DNA from: Mycobacterium pinniadriaticum
Lineage (GTDB): Bacteria > Actinomycetota > Actinomycetes > Mycobacteriales > Mycobacteriaceae
Length of the DNA stretch: 64,000 bases
Assembly (NCBI RefSeq): GCF_026242045.1
Contig: NZ_JAPJDO010000001.1
Coordinates: forward strand, 310,001-374,000
Direction: 5' to 3'
In this document: positions 25,316 through 35,793 of the stretch, in pieces
How the letters are laid out: every line of letters begins with the position of its first letter
Position numbering within the stretch: the stretch's first letter is position 1
The notes under the pieces: model-generated
The model's database searches: none
Told to the model about the DNA's origin: nothing
Seen by the model: the letters and a program-made list of their open reading frames with translations, nothing else
Translations under genes and position numbers: made by a program

Positions 25316-25720
25316 ATGCTGAGAAGCATGCATGCGTTCCGTGCCGCCGTCGAGGCCGGCGATTTCGATGCCCTGCCCGCCCTGTGCGCTGAGGATGTGG
25401 TTTTCCGCAGCCCCATCGCCCACAAGCCGTACCAGGGCCGCGACCAGATCGGCGTGATCCTGCGCGCCGTATCGCGGGTCTTCGCCGACCTGACCTACGT
25501 GCGTGAGATCGGGCACGAAGACGATGCCGACCACGCGCTGGTGTTCACCGCCAAGGTCGGTGACCTCGACATCAACGGCTGCGATTTCCTGCACACCCGC
25601 GAAGACGGGCTCATCGACGAGTTCACCGTGATGCTGCGCCCGCTCAATGCCGTCACCGCGTTCGCCGAGCGGATGAGCGTCGAATTTGAAAAGGAAATGG
25701 CCGCGGCCGGATTGGCGTAA
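25316..25720 (+). CDS. SnoaL/NTF2-like protein
   Basis: A 134-residue SnoaL/NTF2-fold protein (FRAAVEAGDFDALPALCAED, GRDQIGVILRAVSRVF, DFLHTREDGLIDEFTVMLRP). It follows the TetR gene by 16 bases. Start could also be the ATG at 25328; neither has a good ribosome site. Function unknown. Confidence 0.82.
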   Translation: MLRSMHAFRAAVEAGDFDALPALCAEDVVFRSPIAHKPYQGRDQIGVILRAVSRVFADLTYVREIGHEDDADHALVFTAKVGDLDINGCDFLHTREDGLIDEFTVMLRPLNAVTAFAERMSVEFEKEMAAAGLA

Positions 25721-25774
25721 GAGTTCGGCGTGTGCTTCCGCACATCGACCGCGGGGCGGCGCACTATCTAATGT

Positions 25775-26188
25775 ATGGCGAGGATCGGTGACGACTCCCT
25801 GATCGTCTGCGGGGAACAGCGCCGCGACGGCACTTGGCTTTTCACCATCCGTTACACCGTGCACTTCGAGCCCGGCGAGGTCGGCACCCGCTTCGACGAC
25901 TCGGTGCAGATTTCCGCCGACGGCACCGCGTCCCCGGTTGCGTTCATCGCCTGCGGCCGCTCGGTGCTGCGTAAGAAACGCGTCGTGGTCCACGACGATC
26001 CGCTGGCCGTTCGCGACGACGTCTACGCAACGGTGTGCGTGCGGCGCCGCGGCTGCGCCGATGCGTTGACTCAGTCGGCGCGACTGCGCAGGATCTCCGC
26101 CCAATCAGTCGGGACTCGCCCGCGCGGGCCCGGTGTGGTCTCCTCGGGCGGCCTGCTCACCGGCGGCGCCAGCTCCGGTCCGTCGTAG
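25775..26188 (+). CDS. Conserved hypothetical protein
   Basis: Up to 137 residues. The first 95 or so look like a real protein of mixed beta strands (WLFTIRYTVHFEPGE, ISADGTASPVAFIACGRSVL). The last 35 residues are Gly/Ser/Pro-rich and run 118 bases antisense into the zinc-finger gene, so the true functional part may be shorter. I do not recognise the family. Confidence 0.55.
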   Translation: MARIGDDSLIVCGEQRRDGTWLFTIRYTVHFEPGEVGTRFDDSVQISADGTASPVAFIACGRSVLRKKRVVVHDDPLAVRDDVYATVCVRRRGCADALTQSARLRRISAQSVGTRPRGPGVVSSGGLLTGGASSGPS

Positions 26189-26424
26189 TACTGGCTGGTC
26201 TGGTAGTCCCAGAACCAGTTTTCGCCAGGCTCGAACGACCGGATGATCGGATGCCCGCTCGTCCGCCAGTGCGCGGCCGCGTGCCGCATCAGCGAATCGT
26301 CGCAACAGCCGATGTGGCCGCAGGCCGCACAGCGGCGCAGGTGCACCCACCACCCGCCGGCGGCGTCACATTCGACGCAGCCGAGACCGCTTGGTGAAAC
26401 CGACGGATCGACCGCTTCAGCCAT
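26071..26424 (-). CDS. UBP-type zinc-finger protein
   Basis: A 117-residue protein that is almost entirely a ubiquitin-hydrolase-type zinc finger: CVEC, CAACGHIGCC and the histidines in RHAAAHWRTSGHP, followed by a proline-rich tail. In eukaryotes this domain binds the ubiquitin C-terminus; the role of such small bacterial proteins is unknown. The ATG at 26424 starts MAEAVDPS; a longer frame upstream is Arg-rich and unlikely. Convergent with, and overlapping, the preceding hypothetical gene. Confidence 0.85.
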   Translation of the reverse strand: MAEAVDPSVSPSGLGCVECDAAGGWWVHLRRCAACGHIGCCDDSLMRHAAAHWRTSGHPIIRSFEPGENWFWDYQTSQYYDGPELAPPVSRPPEETTPGPRGRVPTDWAEILRSRAD

Positions 26425-26507
26425 ACCCGCGAGCGTACTGCCGCGGCGCGGCCGCGCTCGTCGCGGAACTGGCGTGCGATTCGTCTCCAGCAACTATGGT
26501 CACGCCC

Positions 26508-26951
26508 ATGGCAGTCAAAGATTCCCGCGAGGTCGTGATCGAGGCAACCCCCGACGAAATTCTCGACGTGATCGCCGACGTCGAGTCGACACCGACATGG
26601 TCACCGCAGTATCAGAGTGCGGAAGTACTGGAGGCCTACGACGATGGCCGGCCGCACAAGGTCAAGATGAAGATCAAGGCGGCGGGCCTGACCGATGAGC
26701 AGATCGTCGAATACACCTGGGCCGGCAACGTGGTGAGCTGGACGCTGGTGAAAGCCGGCCAATTGCGCTCACAGGACGCCAAATACACCTTGACCCCAGA
26801 CGGCGACAAGACCAAGCTTCGCTTCGATCTGGCCATCGACCTGGCGGTGCCGCTGCCCGGATTCGTCGTCAAGCGCACCATCAAGGGGGCGATGGAAACG
26901 GCCACCGATGGGTTGCGCAAGCAGGTGTTGAAGGTGCAGAAGGGCGGCTGA
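26508..26951 (+). CDS. SRPBCC (START-like) lipid-binding family protein
   Basis: A 147-residue single-domain SRPBCC protein starting [20 protein letters not shown], with the typical [19 protein letters not shown] and [11 protein letters not shown] ends. It belongs with the Rv0854/Rv0856/Rv0857 paralogues of M. tuberculosis that surround the racemase gene, a synteny anchor. Probably binds or transports a hydrophobic ligand. An ATG four codons upstream is possible. Confidence 0.88.
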   Translation: MAVKDSREVVIEATPDEILDVIADVESTPTWSPQYQSAEVLEAYDDGRPHKVKMKIKAAGLTDEQIVEYTWAGNVVSWTLVKAGQLRSQDAKYTLTPDGDKTKLRFDLAIDLAVPLPGFVVKRTIKGAMETATDGLRKQVLKVQKGG

Positions 26952-26965
26952 GTTACCTTACCCGC

Positions 26966-28075
26966 GTGACGAATACCGGACCTCTGGCCGGGGTGAAGGT
27001 CCTCGAGCTCGGTGGGATCGGGCCGGGGCCGCACGCCGGCATGATCCTGGCGGACCTGGGTGCCGATGTGGTCCGGGTGCGTCGGCCCGGCCAGGGCGAG
27101 CGAAGCGACGGGACTAGCAGAAGCCTGACGATGCCCGCCGAGAACATCGACCTCCTGCACCGGGGGAAGCGGGTCGTCGACCTCGACATCAAATCCCAAC
27201 CCGATGCGCTGCTGGAGTTGGCGGGCAAAGCCGATGTCCTGCTGGACTGCTTTCGCCCCGGTACCTGTGAACGGCTGGGTATCGGACCCGACGACTGCGC
27301 GGCGGTCAACCCTGCGCTGATCTTCGCCCGCATCACCGGGTGGGGCCAGGACGGGCCGCTGGCGTCGACCGCCGGCCACGACATCAACTACCTGTCGCAG
27401 ACCGGTGCGCTCGGCGCCATCGGGTACCGGGACCGTCCGCCCGTCGCGCCGCTCAACCTGGTCGCCGACTTCGGCGGCGGCTCGATGTTGGTCCTGCTGG
27501 GCATCGTCGCCGCCCTCTACGAGCGGGAGAAGTCCGGCCGCGGTCAGGTGGTCGACGCCGCGATGGTCGACGGGGTCAGTGTCTTGGCGCAGGTGATGTG
27601 GACGATGAAGTCGACCGGCGCGCTCAAGGACCAACGCGAGTCCTTCCTGCTCGACGGTGGCGCGCCCTACTACCGAACCTACGAGACCGCCGACGGCGGG
27701 TACATGGCCGTCGGTGCGATCGAACCGCAGTTCTTCGCCCAGTTGCTGGCCGGACTCGGGCTGTCGGCCGCCGAGGTGCCGAACCAGTCCGACGTCGCCC
27801 GGTATCCCGAGATGCGGGAGCTGTTCACGGCGGCCTTTGCGGGGAAGACCCGTGACGAGTGGACGGCGATCTTCGCCGGAACCGATGCCTGCGTCACGCC
27901 GGTGCTCAGCTGGGCCGAGGCCGCCTCCAACGAACACCTTTTGGCACGCCGAACAATCATCGACGTCGCCGGCGCCGAGCAGGCCGCGCCCGCGCCGCGG
28001 TTCTCGCGCACTGCTCCCGGTCCCGTCGGCCGCCCACCACAGACCACTACGGCGCTGACCGAGATCGGCTGGTAG
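26966..28075 (+). CDS. far: Alpha-methylacyl-CoA racemase family enzyme (Far)
   Basis: A 369-residue CaiB-fold racemase that would epimerise 2-methylacyl-CoA so that beta-oxidation can proceed. The histidine in GHDINYLSQ and the aspartate in VADFGGGS match His126 and Asp156 of the M. tuberculosis racemase MCR. GTG start 14 bases after the SRPBCC stop; equivalent to Rv0855. Around residues 43-53, just after VRRPG, an Arg/Ser/Gly loop is encoded by GAGCGAAGCGACGGGAC, a variant of the dispersed repeat, which looks like an in-frame insertion. Confidence 0.9.
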   Translation: MTNTGPLAGVKVLELGGIGPGPHAGMILADLGADVVRVRRPGQGERSDGTSRSLTMPAENIDLLHRGKRVVDLDIKSQPDALLELAGKADVLLDCFRPGTCERLGIGPDDCAAVNPALIFARITGWGQDGPLASTAGHDINYLSQTGALGAIGYRDRPPVAPLNLVADFGGGSMLVLLGIVAALYEREKSGRGQVVDAAMVDGVSVLAQVMWTMKSTGALKDQRESFLLDGGAPYYRTYETADGGYMAVGAIEPQFFAQLLAGLGLSAAEVPNQSDVARYPEMRELFTAAFAGKTRDEWTAIFAGTDACVTPVLSWAEAASNEHLLARRTIIDVAGAEQAAPAPRFSRTAPGPVGRPPQTTTALTEIGW

Positions 28076-28133
28076 CGATCGAAGTGGGCCAAAGCACTTA
28101 CAGGGAAACCGTTCGGTAGTTAATTTTGCTGGT

Positions 28134-28586
28134 GTGGCGGTTCGGGCATCGCGCGAGATCGTGATCGACGCCCCGCCGGAGGCCGTTCTCGACGCGCTCG
28201 CCGATGTCGAGGCGGTGCCGACGTGGTCGTCGATCCACAAGCATGCCCGCGTGGTGGATCGCTACGACAACGGCCGGCCCCGCCGCGTCGAGGTCACCGT
28301 GAAACTGCTGGGCCTGGTGGATCACGAGATCCTCGAGTACCACTGGGGACGGGACTGGGTGGTCTTTGACGCCGACCGGACCGCACAACAACACGACCAG
28401 CACGTCGAATACACCCTGCGCCGCGAGGGTGACGCCACGCGGGTCCGTTTCGACATCACCCTGGAGCCGTCGGCGCCGTTGCCGCATTTTCTGGTCAAGC
28501 GCGCCAAGAAAACGGTGCTCGAGGCGGCGACGGAGGGTCTGCGCCGCCGTGTCCTCAACGGCAAGACGTCAACTGCGACCGGCTAG
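28134..28586 (+). CDS. SRPBCC (START-like) lipid-binding family protein
   Basis: A 150-residue paralogue of the protein at 26508-26951, starting MAVRASREIVIDAPPEAVLD and ending EAATEGLRRRVL. Equivalent to one of the Rv0854-Rv0857 family. GTG start. Its end overlaps the convergent aminotransferase gene by 18 bases. An isolated TTACAG half-site at 28098 lies upstream but has no partner. Confidence 0.88.
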   Translation: MAVRASREIVIDAPPEAVLDALADVEAVPTWSSIHKHARVVDRYDNGRPRRVEVTVKLLGLVDHEILEYHWGRDWVVFDADRTAQQHDQHVEYTLRREGDATRVRFDITLEPSAPLPHFLVKRAKKTVLEAATEGLRRRVLNGKTSTATG

Positions 28587-29783
28587 ATCCGACTGGGCGC
28601 CGAGCCGCCGGATGGCCTCGTCGAGGGTGTCGTCGCGTTTGCAGAAAGCAAAGCGCACCAAGTGATTCCACGCCCCGATGTGTGGGGAGGCCGGATCGCA
28701 GAACGCTGACATCGGGATCGCTGCCACCCCGGCACGGCCCGGCAGCTCCGCACAGAACGCGGTGCTGTCGGAGTACCCCAGCGGTCGCGGGTCGGCGCAC
28801 AGGAAGTAGGTGCCCGCGCTGTGGTGCACACCGAAGCCCAATCCGGTCAACGCCGCAGCCAGTCGGTCACGCTTGGCCTGCAGCGAATCGCGCAACGCGC
28901 GCACCCAGGCCTCCTCGCAATTCAGCGCATAGGCCACCGCGGGCTGGAACGGGGCGCCGCCCACATAGCTGAGGTATTGCTTGGCCGCCCGCACCCCGGC
29001 GATCAGTTTCGCGCTTCCACAGGCCCAACCGATCTTCCAGCCCGTGCAGTTGAACATCTTGGCGGCACTCGAGATCGTCACCGTGCGCTCGGCCATCCCG
29101 GGGTACGCCGCCAGCGGCAGGTGCCGCTTTCCATCGAAGACGAGATGTTCGTAGACCTCATCGGTGATCACCAGCAGGTCCGCCGCCACAGCCAACTCCG
29201 CCAGGGCGCGCAATTCGCGATCCGAGAGCACCATGCCGGTGGGGTTGTGCGGTGAGTTGACGATCAGCGCCCTGGTCCGCGGCGTCACCGCGGCGCGAAG
29301 CGCGTCGATGTCGAGGGCGAAACCGCGGCCGTCGGGCACCAGCGGTACCGGCACGCGTTGGCTGCCGGCCATCGCGATGACCGGGGAATACGAGTCGTAG
29401 AACGGCTCGATCAGCAGTACCTCGGAGCCCGGTTCGACCAGACCGATGACGGCGGCCGCGATCGCCTCGGTGGCGCCGACGGTGACCAGTACCTCGTTTT
29501 CCGGGTCGTATTCGACGCCGTAGTGCCGGTTGCGCTGGGCGGCGATGGCCTCGCGCAAAGGGGCGATGCCCAATCCCGGCGGGTATTGGTTGGCCCCCTC
29601 GGCGATCGCTTTCTGCGCCGCCTCCAGCATTGCGGCCGGGCCGTCCTCGTCCGGGAAGCCCTGCCCGAGGTTCACCGCACCGATGCGCGCGGCGAGTGCC
29701 GACATCTCGGCGAAGATGGTCACCGCGTACGGCTGCAGCCTCGACACCGGACCCAGGCGGCCGGCTACATGGGAACCCGTCAT
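28569..29783 (-). CDS. dapC: Class I/II PLP aminotransferase, DapC-type
   Basis: A 404-residue pyridoxal-phosphate aminotransferase equivalent to Rv0858c, annotated as N-succinyldiaminopimelate aminotransferase of the lysine/peptidoglycan pathway. NLGQGFPD, NSPHNPTG, DEVYEHLVFDG and the PLP lysine in SSAAKMF are visible. ATG start. Flanking genes match M. tuberculosis order, which supports the name. The biochemical assignment comes from the orthologue; methionine- and kynurenine-type aminotransferases look alike. Confidence 0.88.
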   Translation of the reverse strand: MTGSHVAGRLGPVSRLQPYAVTIFAEMSALAARIGAVNLGQGFPDEDGPAAMLEAAQKAIAEGANQYPPGLGIAPLREAIAAQRNRHYGVEYDPENEVLVTVGATEAIAAAVIGLVEPGSEVLLIEPFYDSYSPVIAMAGSQRVPVPLVPDGRGFALDIDALRAAVTPRTRALIVNSPHNPTGMVLSDRELRALAELAVAADLLVITDEVYEHLVFDGKRHLPLAAYPGMAERTVTISSAAKMFNCTGWKIGWACGSAKLIAGVRAAKQYLSYVGGAPFQPAVAYALNCEEAWVRALRDSLQAKRDRLAAALTGLGFGVHHSAGTYFLCADPRPLGYSDSTAFCAELPGRAGVAAIPMSAFCDPASPHIGAWNHLVRFAFCKRDDTLDEAIRRLGAQSDLAGRS

Positions 29784-30093
29784 AGCGGGTCACCCTACCT
29801 ACCGGGCAGTTCGCGCAGCTCATCTGCTGTTTCGGTAATTGCCACCGATGACAACGTCGGGCACCTCAACGATCTGGGCGGCGCCGACGAAGCGAACCCG
29901 ACGGTATCGGTGCCCGCCTTCATGAAGGCCCGGGACACCTCGGACGATTCGATCACCGGCACCACTGCGGCACGGTGCCGGGCGACCGCCCAACCATCCG
30001 GTTGGGCGGTCTTGCTAAGCTTCGCGTCCAGAGGACTACCGTCGAAGACGGATCGTCACACCCAATTCCGAACAGGACCTGGAGAGAACACAC
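29784..30093. other. Intergenic region upstream of fadA
   Basis: The 310 bases between dapC and fadA hold no convincing gene. They contain the 12-bp hairpin at 29984-30011, a TAnnnT hexamer (TAAGCT, 30016-30021) just after it, and the fadA ribosome site. A dapC promoter should lie at the left end. Confidence 0.7.
29984..30011. promoter_or_regulatory. 12-bp perfect inverted repeat upstream of fadA
   Basis: GACCGCCCAACC, four-base loop ATCC, then GGTTGGGCGGTC. A -10-like TAAGCT follows at 30016, which puts the repeat over the -35 region of a fadA promoter. It could be an operator for a fatty-acid-responsive regulator. A hairpin terminator for upstream transcription is possible, but there is no T tract and the upstream gene points the other way. 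Confidence 0.65.
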
Positions 30094-31305
<1,212 letters not shown>

Positions 31306-31335
31306 GCCCGGATCTACGAGGAGCTAGGAAAAACC

Positions 31336-33471
31336 ATGGCAGAGAACACGATTGCGTGGGACAAGGATGCCGACGGCATCGTCACGCTGACGATGGACGA
31401 CCCGACCGGTTCGGCCAACGTGATGAACGAGCATTACAAGGAGTCCATGCACAAGGCCGTAGAACGCCTTGTGGCCGAGAAGGATTCGATCACCGGCGTG
31501 GTGATCACCAGCGGTAAGAAGACCTTTTTCGCCGGTGGTGACCTCAAGAGCATGATCACCGCGGGACCGGAGAACGCCGGCGAGATCTTCGCCGAGGTTC
31601 AGGACATCAAGGCCGACCTGCGCGTTCTGGAAACCCTGGGCAAGCCGGTCGTCGCTGCCATCAACGGTGCAGCCCTCGGCGGCGGCCTGGAGATCGCGCT
31701 GGCCTGTCACCACCGGATCGTCGCCGACGTCAAGGGCGTTCAGATCGGCCTCCCTGAGGTGACCCTCGGTCTGCTGCCCGGCGGTGGCGGTGTCACCCGC
31801 ATCACCCGCATGCTCGGTATCCAGAACGGTTTCGTCAACGTGCTGTCCCAGGGCACCCGGTTCCGGCCGGACAAGGCCAAGGACAACGGCCTGGTCGACG
31901 AGATCGTCGCCAGCGTCGAGGAATTGGTCCCGGCCGCTAAGGCGTGGATCAAGGCCAACCCCGAAGCCCACACCCAACCGTGGGATGTCAAGGGCTACAA
32001 GATGCCCGGCGGCACCCCGGCCAGCCCGGCACTTGCCGCGATCCTGCCGTCGTTCCCGTCGCTGCTGCGCAAGCAGCTCAAGGGTGCGCCGATGCCGGCC
32101 CCGCGGGCCATCCTGGCCGCGGCCGTCGAGGGCGCGCAGGTGGACTTCGATGCCGCCAGCCGCATCGAGAGCCGCTACTTCACCGAACTGGTCACCGGGC
32201 CGATCGCCAAGAACATGATCCAGGCGTTCTTCTTCGACCTGCAGGCCATCAACTCCGGCGGGTCGCGGCCCGAGGGCATCGGCAAGACCCCGATCACCAA
32301 GATCGGTGTGCTGGGCGCGGGCATGATGGGCGCGGGCATCGCCTACGTCTCGGCCAAGGCCGGTTTCGACGTCGTGCTCAAGGATGTTTCGCTCGAAGCC
32401 GCGCAGAAGGGCAAGGGCTACTCCGAGAAGCTAGAGGCCAAGGCTCTCGAACGCGGCAAGACCACAGCCGAGAAGTCAGCGGCCCTGCTGGGCCGGATCA
32501 CCCCGACCGGCGACCCCGCCGACTTCAAGGGTGTCGATTTCGTCATCGAGGCGGTCTTCGAAAACCAGGAACTCAAGCACAAGGTGTTCCAGGAGATCGA
32601 GGACATCGTCGAATCCAACGCCATCCTGGGCTCCAACACCTCGACCATGCCGATCACCGGCTTGGCGAGTGGGGTGAAGCGCCAGGAGGACTTCATCGGA
32701 ATCCACTTCTTCTCGCCGGTCGACAAGATGCCGCTGGTGGAGATCATCAAGGGCGAGAAGACTTCTGACGAAGCGCTGGCCCGGGTGTTCGACTACACCC
32801 TGGCCATCGGCAAGACCCCGATCGTGGTCAACGACAGCCGCGGCTTCTACACCAGCCGGGTCATCGGCACCTTCGTCAACGAGGCGCTGGCGATGCTCGG
32901 TGAGGGTGTCGAGCCGGCGTCGATCGAGCACGCCGGCACGCAGGCCGGCTATCCGGCGCCGCCGCTGCAGCTGTCCGATGAGCTCAACCTCGAGCTGATG
33001 CACAAGATCGCGGTCGCGACCCGCAAGGGTGTCGAAGACGCGGGTGGAACGTACGAGCCGCACCCGGCTGAGGCCGTCGTCGAGAAGATGATCGAAATCG
33101 GTCGTCCATCACGGGTTTCCGGTGCCGGTTTCTACGAGTATGTCGACGGCAAGCGCACCCAGCTGTGGCCGGGCCTGCGGGAGACCTTCTCCTCCGGTAC
33201 GTCGACCCCGCCGCTGCAGGACATGATCGACCGGATGCTGTTTGCCGAGGCACTGGAAACCCAGAAGTGCTTCGACGAGGGTGTGATCAATTCGACGGCC
33301 GATGCCAACATCGGCTCGATCATGGGCATCGGTTTCCCGCCGTGGACCGGTGGCGCCGCGCAGCTGATCGTCGGCTATCCACATGGCGGCAAGGCCGGAT
33401 TCGTGGCGCGGGCAAAGGAACTAGCGGCCAAGTACGGCGAGCGGTTCAACCCGCCGCAGTCACTGCTGTAG
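31336..33471 (+). CDS. fadB: Fatty-acid oxidation complex alpha subunit (enoyl-CoA hydratase/3-hydroxyacyl-CoA dehydrogenase)
   Basis: A 711-residue two-function enzyme. The N-terminal crotonase domain (about 1-290) has FFAGGDLKSM and NGAALGGGLEIALACHHRI; the dehydrogenase half begins with the NAD motif GVLGAGMMGAG (near 325) and has GSNTSTMPIT and FFSPVDKMPLVEI. Orthologue of Rv0860. Good ribosome site AGGAGCTAGGA. The operon ends at a strong hairpin 14 bases after the stop. Confidence 0.97.
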   Translation: MAENTIAWDKDADGIVTLTMDDPTGSANVMNEHYKESMHKAVERLVAEKDSITGVVITSGKKTFFAGGDLKSMITAGPENAGEIFAEVQDIKADLRVLETLGKPVVAAINGAALGGGLEIALACHHRIVADVKGVQIGLPEVTLGLLPGGGGVTRITRMLGIQNGFVNVLSQGTRFRPDKAKDNGLVDEIVASVEELVPAAKAWIKANPEAHTQPWDVKGYKMPGGTPASPALAAILPSFPSLLRKQLKGAPMPAPRAILAAAVEGAQVDFDAASRIESRYFTELVTGPIAKNMIQAFFFDLQAINSGGSRPEGIGKTPITKIGVLGAGMMGAGIAYVSAKAGFDVVLKDVSLEAAQKGKGYSEKLEAKALERGKTTAEKSAALLGRITPTGDPADFKGVDFVIEAVFENQELKHKVFQEIEDIVESNAILGSNTSTMPITGLASGVKRQEDFIGIHFFSPVDKMPLVEIIKGEKTSDEALARVFDYTLAIGKTPIVVNDSRGFYTSRVIGTFVNEALAMLGEGVEPASIEHAGTQAGYPAPPLQLSDELNLELMHKIAVATRKGVEDAGGTYEPHPAEAVVEKMIEIGRPSRVSGAGFYEYVDGKRTQLWPGLRETFSSGTSTPPLQDMIDRMLFAEALETQKCFDEGVINSTADANIGSIMGIGFPPWTGGAAQLIVGYPHGGKAGFVARAKELAAKYGERFNPPQSLL

Positions 33472-33931
33472 TTCTGCTCCGCGCAAAGGCCCGCCGAGAC
33501 ATCAAGTCTCTGCGGGCCTTTCGCGTGCGCCCCTCGCCGATCACCTCGGCCAGGAACGCGGCGTCGAATGTGCCTGCGGGAAATGGCAATACCGCACCGG
33601 GCTGCCCGGCGGTATAACCGACACCGCGGTGGCCGGCCTGTTCGAGCTTGCGCCGCGCCTTGTCGAGCATCTGCGGTTGGATGTCGAAGAGGTCCAACGG
33701 TCCAGATCCCAGGCGATTGGCCAGTTCGACGCTGAGAAACCCTCCGCCCGGGCCGATCTCGAGTACTCGCTCGGTACCGGTCAGCTCCAGAACATCGATC
33801 GAATCGCCCGGCCTCTCCATTCGTCTGCGCAGCGGATTGTCCAGCAGTGCGGCGGCCTGGTGGGGGTAGGGGAATGTGCCGACGCCCGCGCGCGCTCGCC
33901 GTAACACCGTGTCGAAGATGGTCGCCGCCAT
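33446..33931 (-). pseudogene. SAM-dependent methyltransferase, 3' truncated
   Basis: The first 120 residues or so are a normal class I methyltransferase: VLEIGPGGGFLSVELANRLG (SAM motif I), DIQPQMLDKARRKLEQAG and FDAAFLAEVIGE. After that the frame runs into the fadB terminator and reads as Arg-rich sequence, then stops inside fadB. Family members are usually about 200 residues and continue with another beta-strand region that is absent here. A 3' deletion at the junction with fadB is likely. Divergent from the acyl-CoA ligase, with a perfect palindrome between the two. Confidence 0.7.
33485..33521 (+). terminator. Strong hairpin terminator after fadA-fadB
   Basis: Arms AAAGGCCCGC and GCGGGCCTTT (ten pairs) continue as GAGAC/GTCTC over a five-base loop, about 15 pairs in all. 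The flanking A and T runs would work in both directions. It lies 14 bases after fadB and inside the 3' end of the convergent truncated methyltransferase frame. Confidence 0.85.
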
Positions 33932-33943
33932 TCGCGTTCCGGG

Positions 33944-33959
33944 GTTAGGGAACCCTAAC
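33944..33959. promoter_or_regulatory. Perfect 16-bp palindrome GTTAGGGAACCCTAAC
   Basis: Seven-base arms GTTAGGG/CCCTAAC around AA, between the divergent methyltransferase remnant and the acyl-CoA ligase gene. A regulator-binding site is likely. It is a different sequence from the island palindromes. Confidence 0.7.
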
Positions 33960-34008
33960 TATGAACGATGTGGCGTGGCTTGTCACAGCCACGGATAGCG
34001 TTAGATCC

Positions 34009-35505
34009 GTGAGCGACGCCGCCGCGACGATCAGCAGCACGTTGGCCGCCAGTCTGGCGGGGTATGGCCAAGCGCCGTGCATCGAGTTCGGCGGCCGGTG
34101 GTACTCCGGTGACGAGATGGCCGCCTTCGCCGACGGGATCGAGGATGCGCTGCGTGCGGCGGGGGTGTCCGATGGTGCGGCGGTCGGGGTGGTTGCCCGC
34201 AACCGCCCGCCCCACGCGGCTGCCGTGGTGGGGTTGCTCGGCGCCGGCCGGTGGGTGTCGATGATCTATTCGTTCCAGTCGGCGGAGGCGATCGGCCGCG
34301 ATATCGAGCAGTTGGAGCTGGCCGCGGTGGTCGCCGATCAGGAGGACTGGACCGAGCCGGTGATCGCGGCGGCCCGCCGCGCCGGCACGGCGGGTATCGC
34401 GGTCTCTCTGGAACCGCCGACCGTAGAACGTGTTGCCGGTGTCGAACGGGTGTCGGCCCGGCTGCGCGCGGCCGGCCGGGACGGCTCGACCGGCCTGCAG
34501 GTGCTCACCAGCGGCACCACCGGCCCACCCAAACGACATGTGATCCCAGCGTCGGTGCTCGAGCACACCGTGGCGAGCGTGGCCATCGGGGGTGCGTCCG
34601 CTGAGGATCCGCCTGAGCTGATGTATTGGCCGCTGGGCGGGATCGGCGGTGTGTGCCAATTGATCACCGGTGCCTACCTCGGCAAGCGGATCGCCCTGCT
34701 GGAGAAGTTCACCGTCGCCGAATGGGTGCGCGTGGTGAAGACCTACGCGATCGGTCGCTCGGGCCTGCAGCCCGCCGCGGTACGGATGTTGCTCGACGCG
34801 GATCTGCCGCGCGAAGACCTCGGCTCGCTCGAATATGTGATCAGCGCATCCGGCCCGCTGGATCCGGAGACCCGGGACGCCTTCGAGCAGCGCTACGGGA
34901 TCCCGGTTTTGATGGCTTACGGTGCAACGGAATTCGCCGGCTCGGTATGCACGTGGACGCCGGAGTTGTACCGCGAATTCGGCGCGGTCAAGCGGGCGAG
35001 CTCCGGGCGGGTGCTGTCCGACACCGAGGTCCGCATCATTGATCCGCACACCGGCCGGGAGGTGCCGACCGGCGAGCAGGGCGTACTGGAAGCCAGGATC
35101 GCGGTCATCAGCCCGGACTGGATCCGCACCAACGACCTCGCTGCCGTGGATGCCGACGGCTTCATCACCCTGCACGGGCGCGCCGACGGCGCGATCAACC
35201 GCGGCGGCTTCAAAGTCTTGCCCGAGACCGTTCGCCGGGTGCTGGTCGCCCACCCTGCGGTGCGTGATGCCGCGGTGGTCGGCGTTCCGGATGCCCGGCT
35301 GGGCGAGGTGCCATTCGCCGCGGTGGAGGTGATCCCCGGATGCCCGGCACCGGACCCGGTAGAACTCATCGGGTTGGTGCGCGACGCGCTGCCCAAACAC
35401 TGTGTGCCGGTCGGTGTGGTCGCTGTCGACGAGTTGCCGAGGACGCAGTCGCTGAAGGTCGCGCTTCGCGAAGTAGCCGCGATGTACACCGGCGGCACAA
35501 AGTAG
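34009..35505 (+). CDS. AMP-forming acyl-CoA ligase/synthetase
   Basis: A 498-residue ANL-superfamily enzyme that would activate a carboxylic acid with ATP and CoA. The P-loop-like LTSGTTGPPKRH, YGATEFAGS, and the C-terminal GRADGAINRGGFKV hinge are present; the catalytic lysine region is PRTQSLKVALRE. I place the start at GTG 34009, seven bases after a TAGCGT -10-like box, which suggests a leaderless message; an in-frame ATG at 33961 is the alternative. No orthologue sits here in M. tuberculosis. With the Ltp/DUF35 genes downstream it may form a second CoA-ester pathway. Confidence 0.93.
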   Translation: MSDAAATISSTLAASLAGYGQAPCIEFGGRWYSGDEMAAFADGIEDALRAAGVSDGAAVGVVARNRPPHAAAVVGLLGAGRWVSMIYSFQSAEAIGRDIEQLELAAVVADQEDWTEPVIAAARRAGTAGIAVSLEPPTVERVAGVERVSARLRAAGRDGSTGLQVLTSGTTGPPKRHVIPASVLEHTVASVAIGGASAEDPPELMYWPLGGIGGVCQLITGAYLGKRIALLEKFTVAEWVRVVKTYAIGRSGLQPAAVRMLLDADLPREDLGSLEYVISASGPLDPETRDAFEQRYGIPVLMAYGATEFAGSVCTWTPELYREFGAVKRASSGRVLSDTEVRIIDPHTGREVPTGEQGVLEARIAVISPDWIRTNDLAAVDADGFITLHGRADGAINRGGFKVLPETVRRVLVAHPAVRDAAVVGVPDARLGEVPFAAVEVIPGCPAPDPVELIGLVRDALPKHCVPVGVVAVDELPRTQSLKVALREVAAMYTGGTK

Positions 35506-35793
35506 CCGGGCCGATGCGCCCGGGTCATTGCCAGGACGGCCGTCCGCGGATCGACTACCGGAGCTACCCGGGCCCGCCCCGATGGCCTGCGCCCATCGGG
35601 TCGCAAACTCGCTACCCGTGCCAACCTCCGGGCATGAACTGCGAAAAGCACGCGCTGTCCAAATGAAAGCAAACCCCGGTGCGCCGGGACCGTCGCGGCG
35701 CCCGGAGCTGAGTTGCTGGTTGCATTGCCCCACTCGGGTGTTGGTGCGTAGTTTGCCGTCGGGGCTGTGTCGCGGAAATGCTTCTGAACTCTA

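Noticed and set aside
28096..28103. CACTTACAG half-site upstream of an SRPBCC gene
   Set aside because: Only one half-site and no inverted partner; not counted as an operator.
26636..28240. Long open frame antisense to the racemase gene
   Set aside because: Shadow frame; the racemase with both catalytic residues is the real gene.
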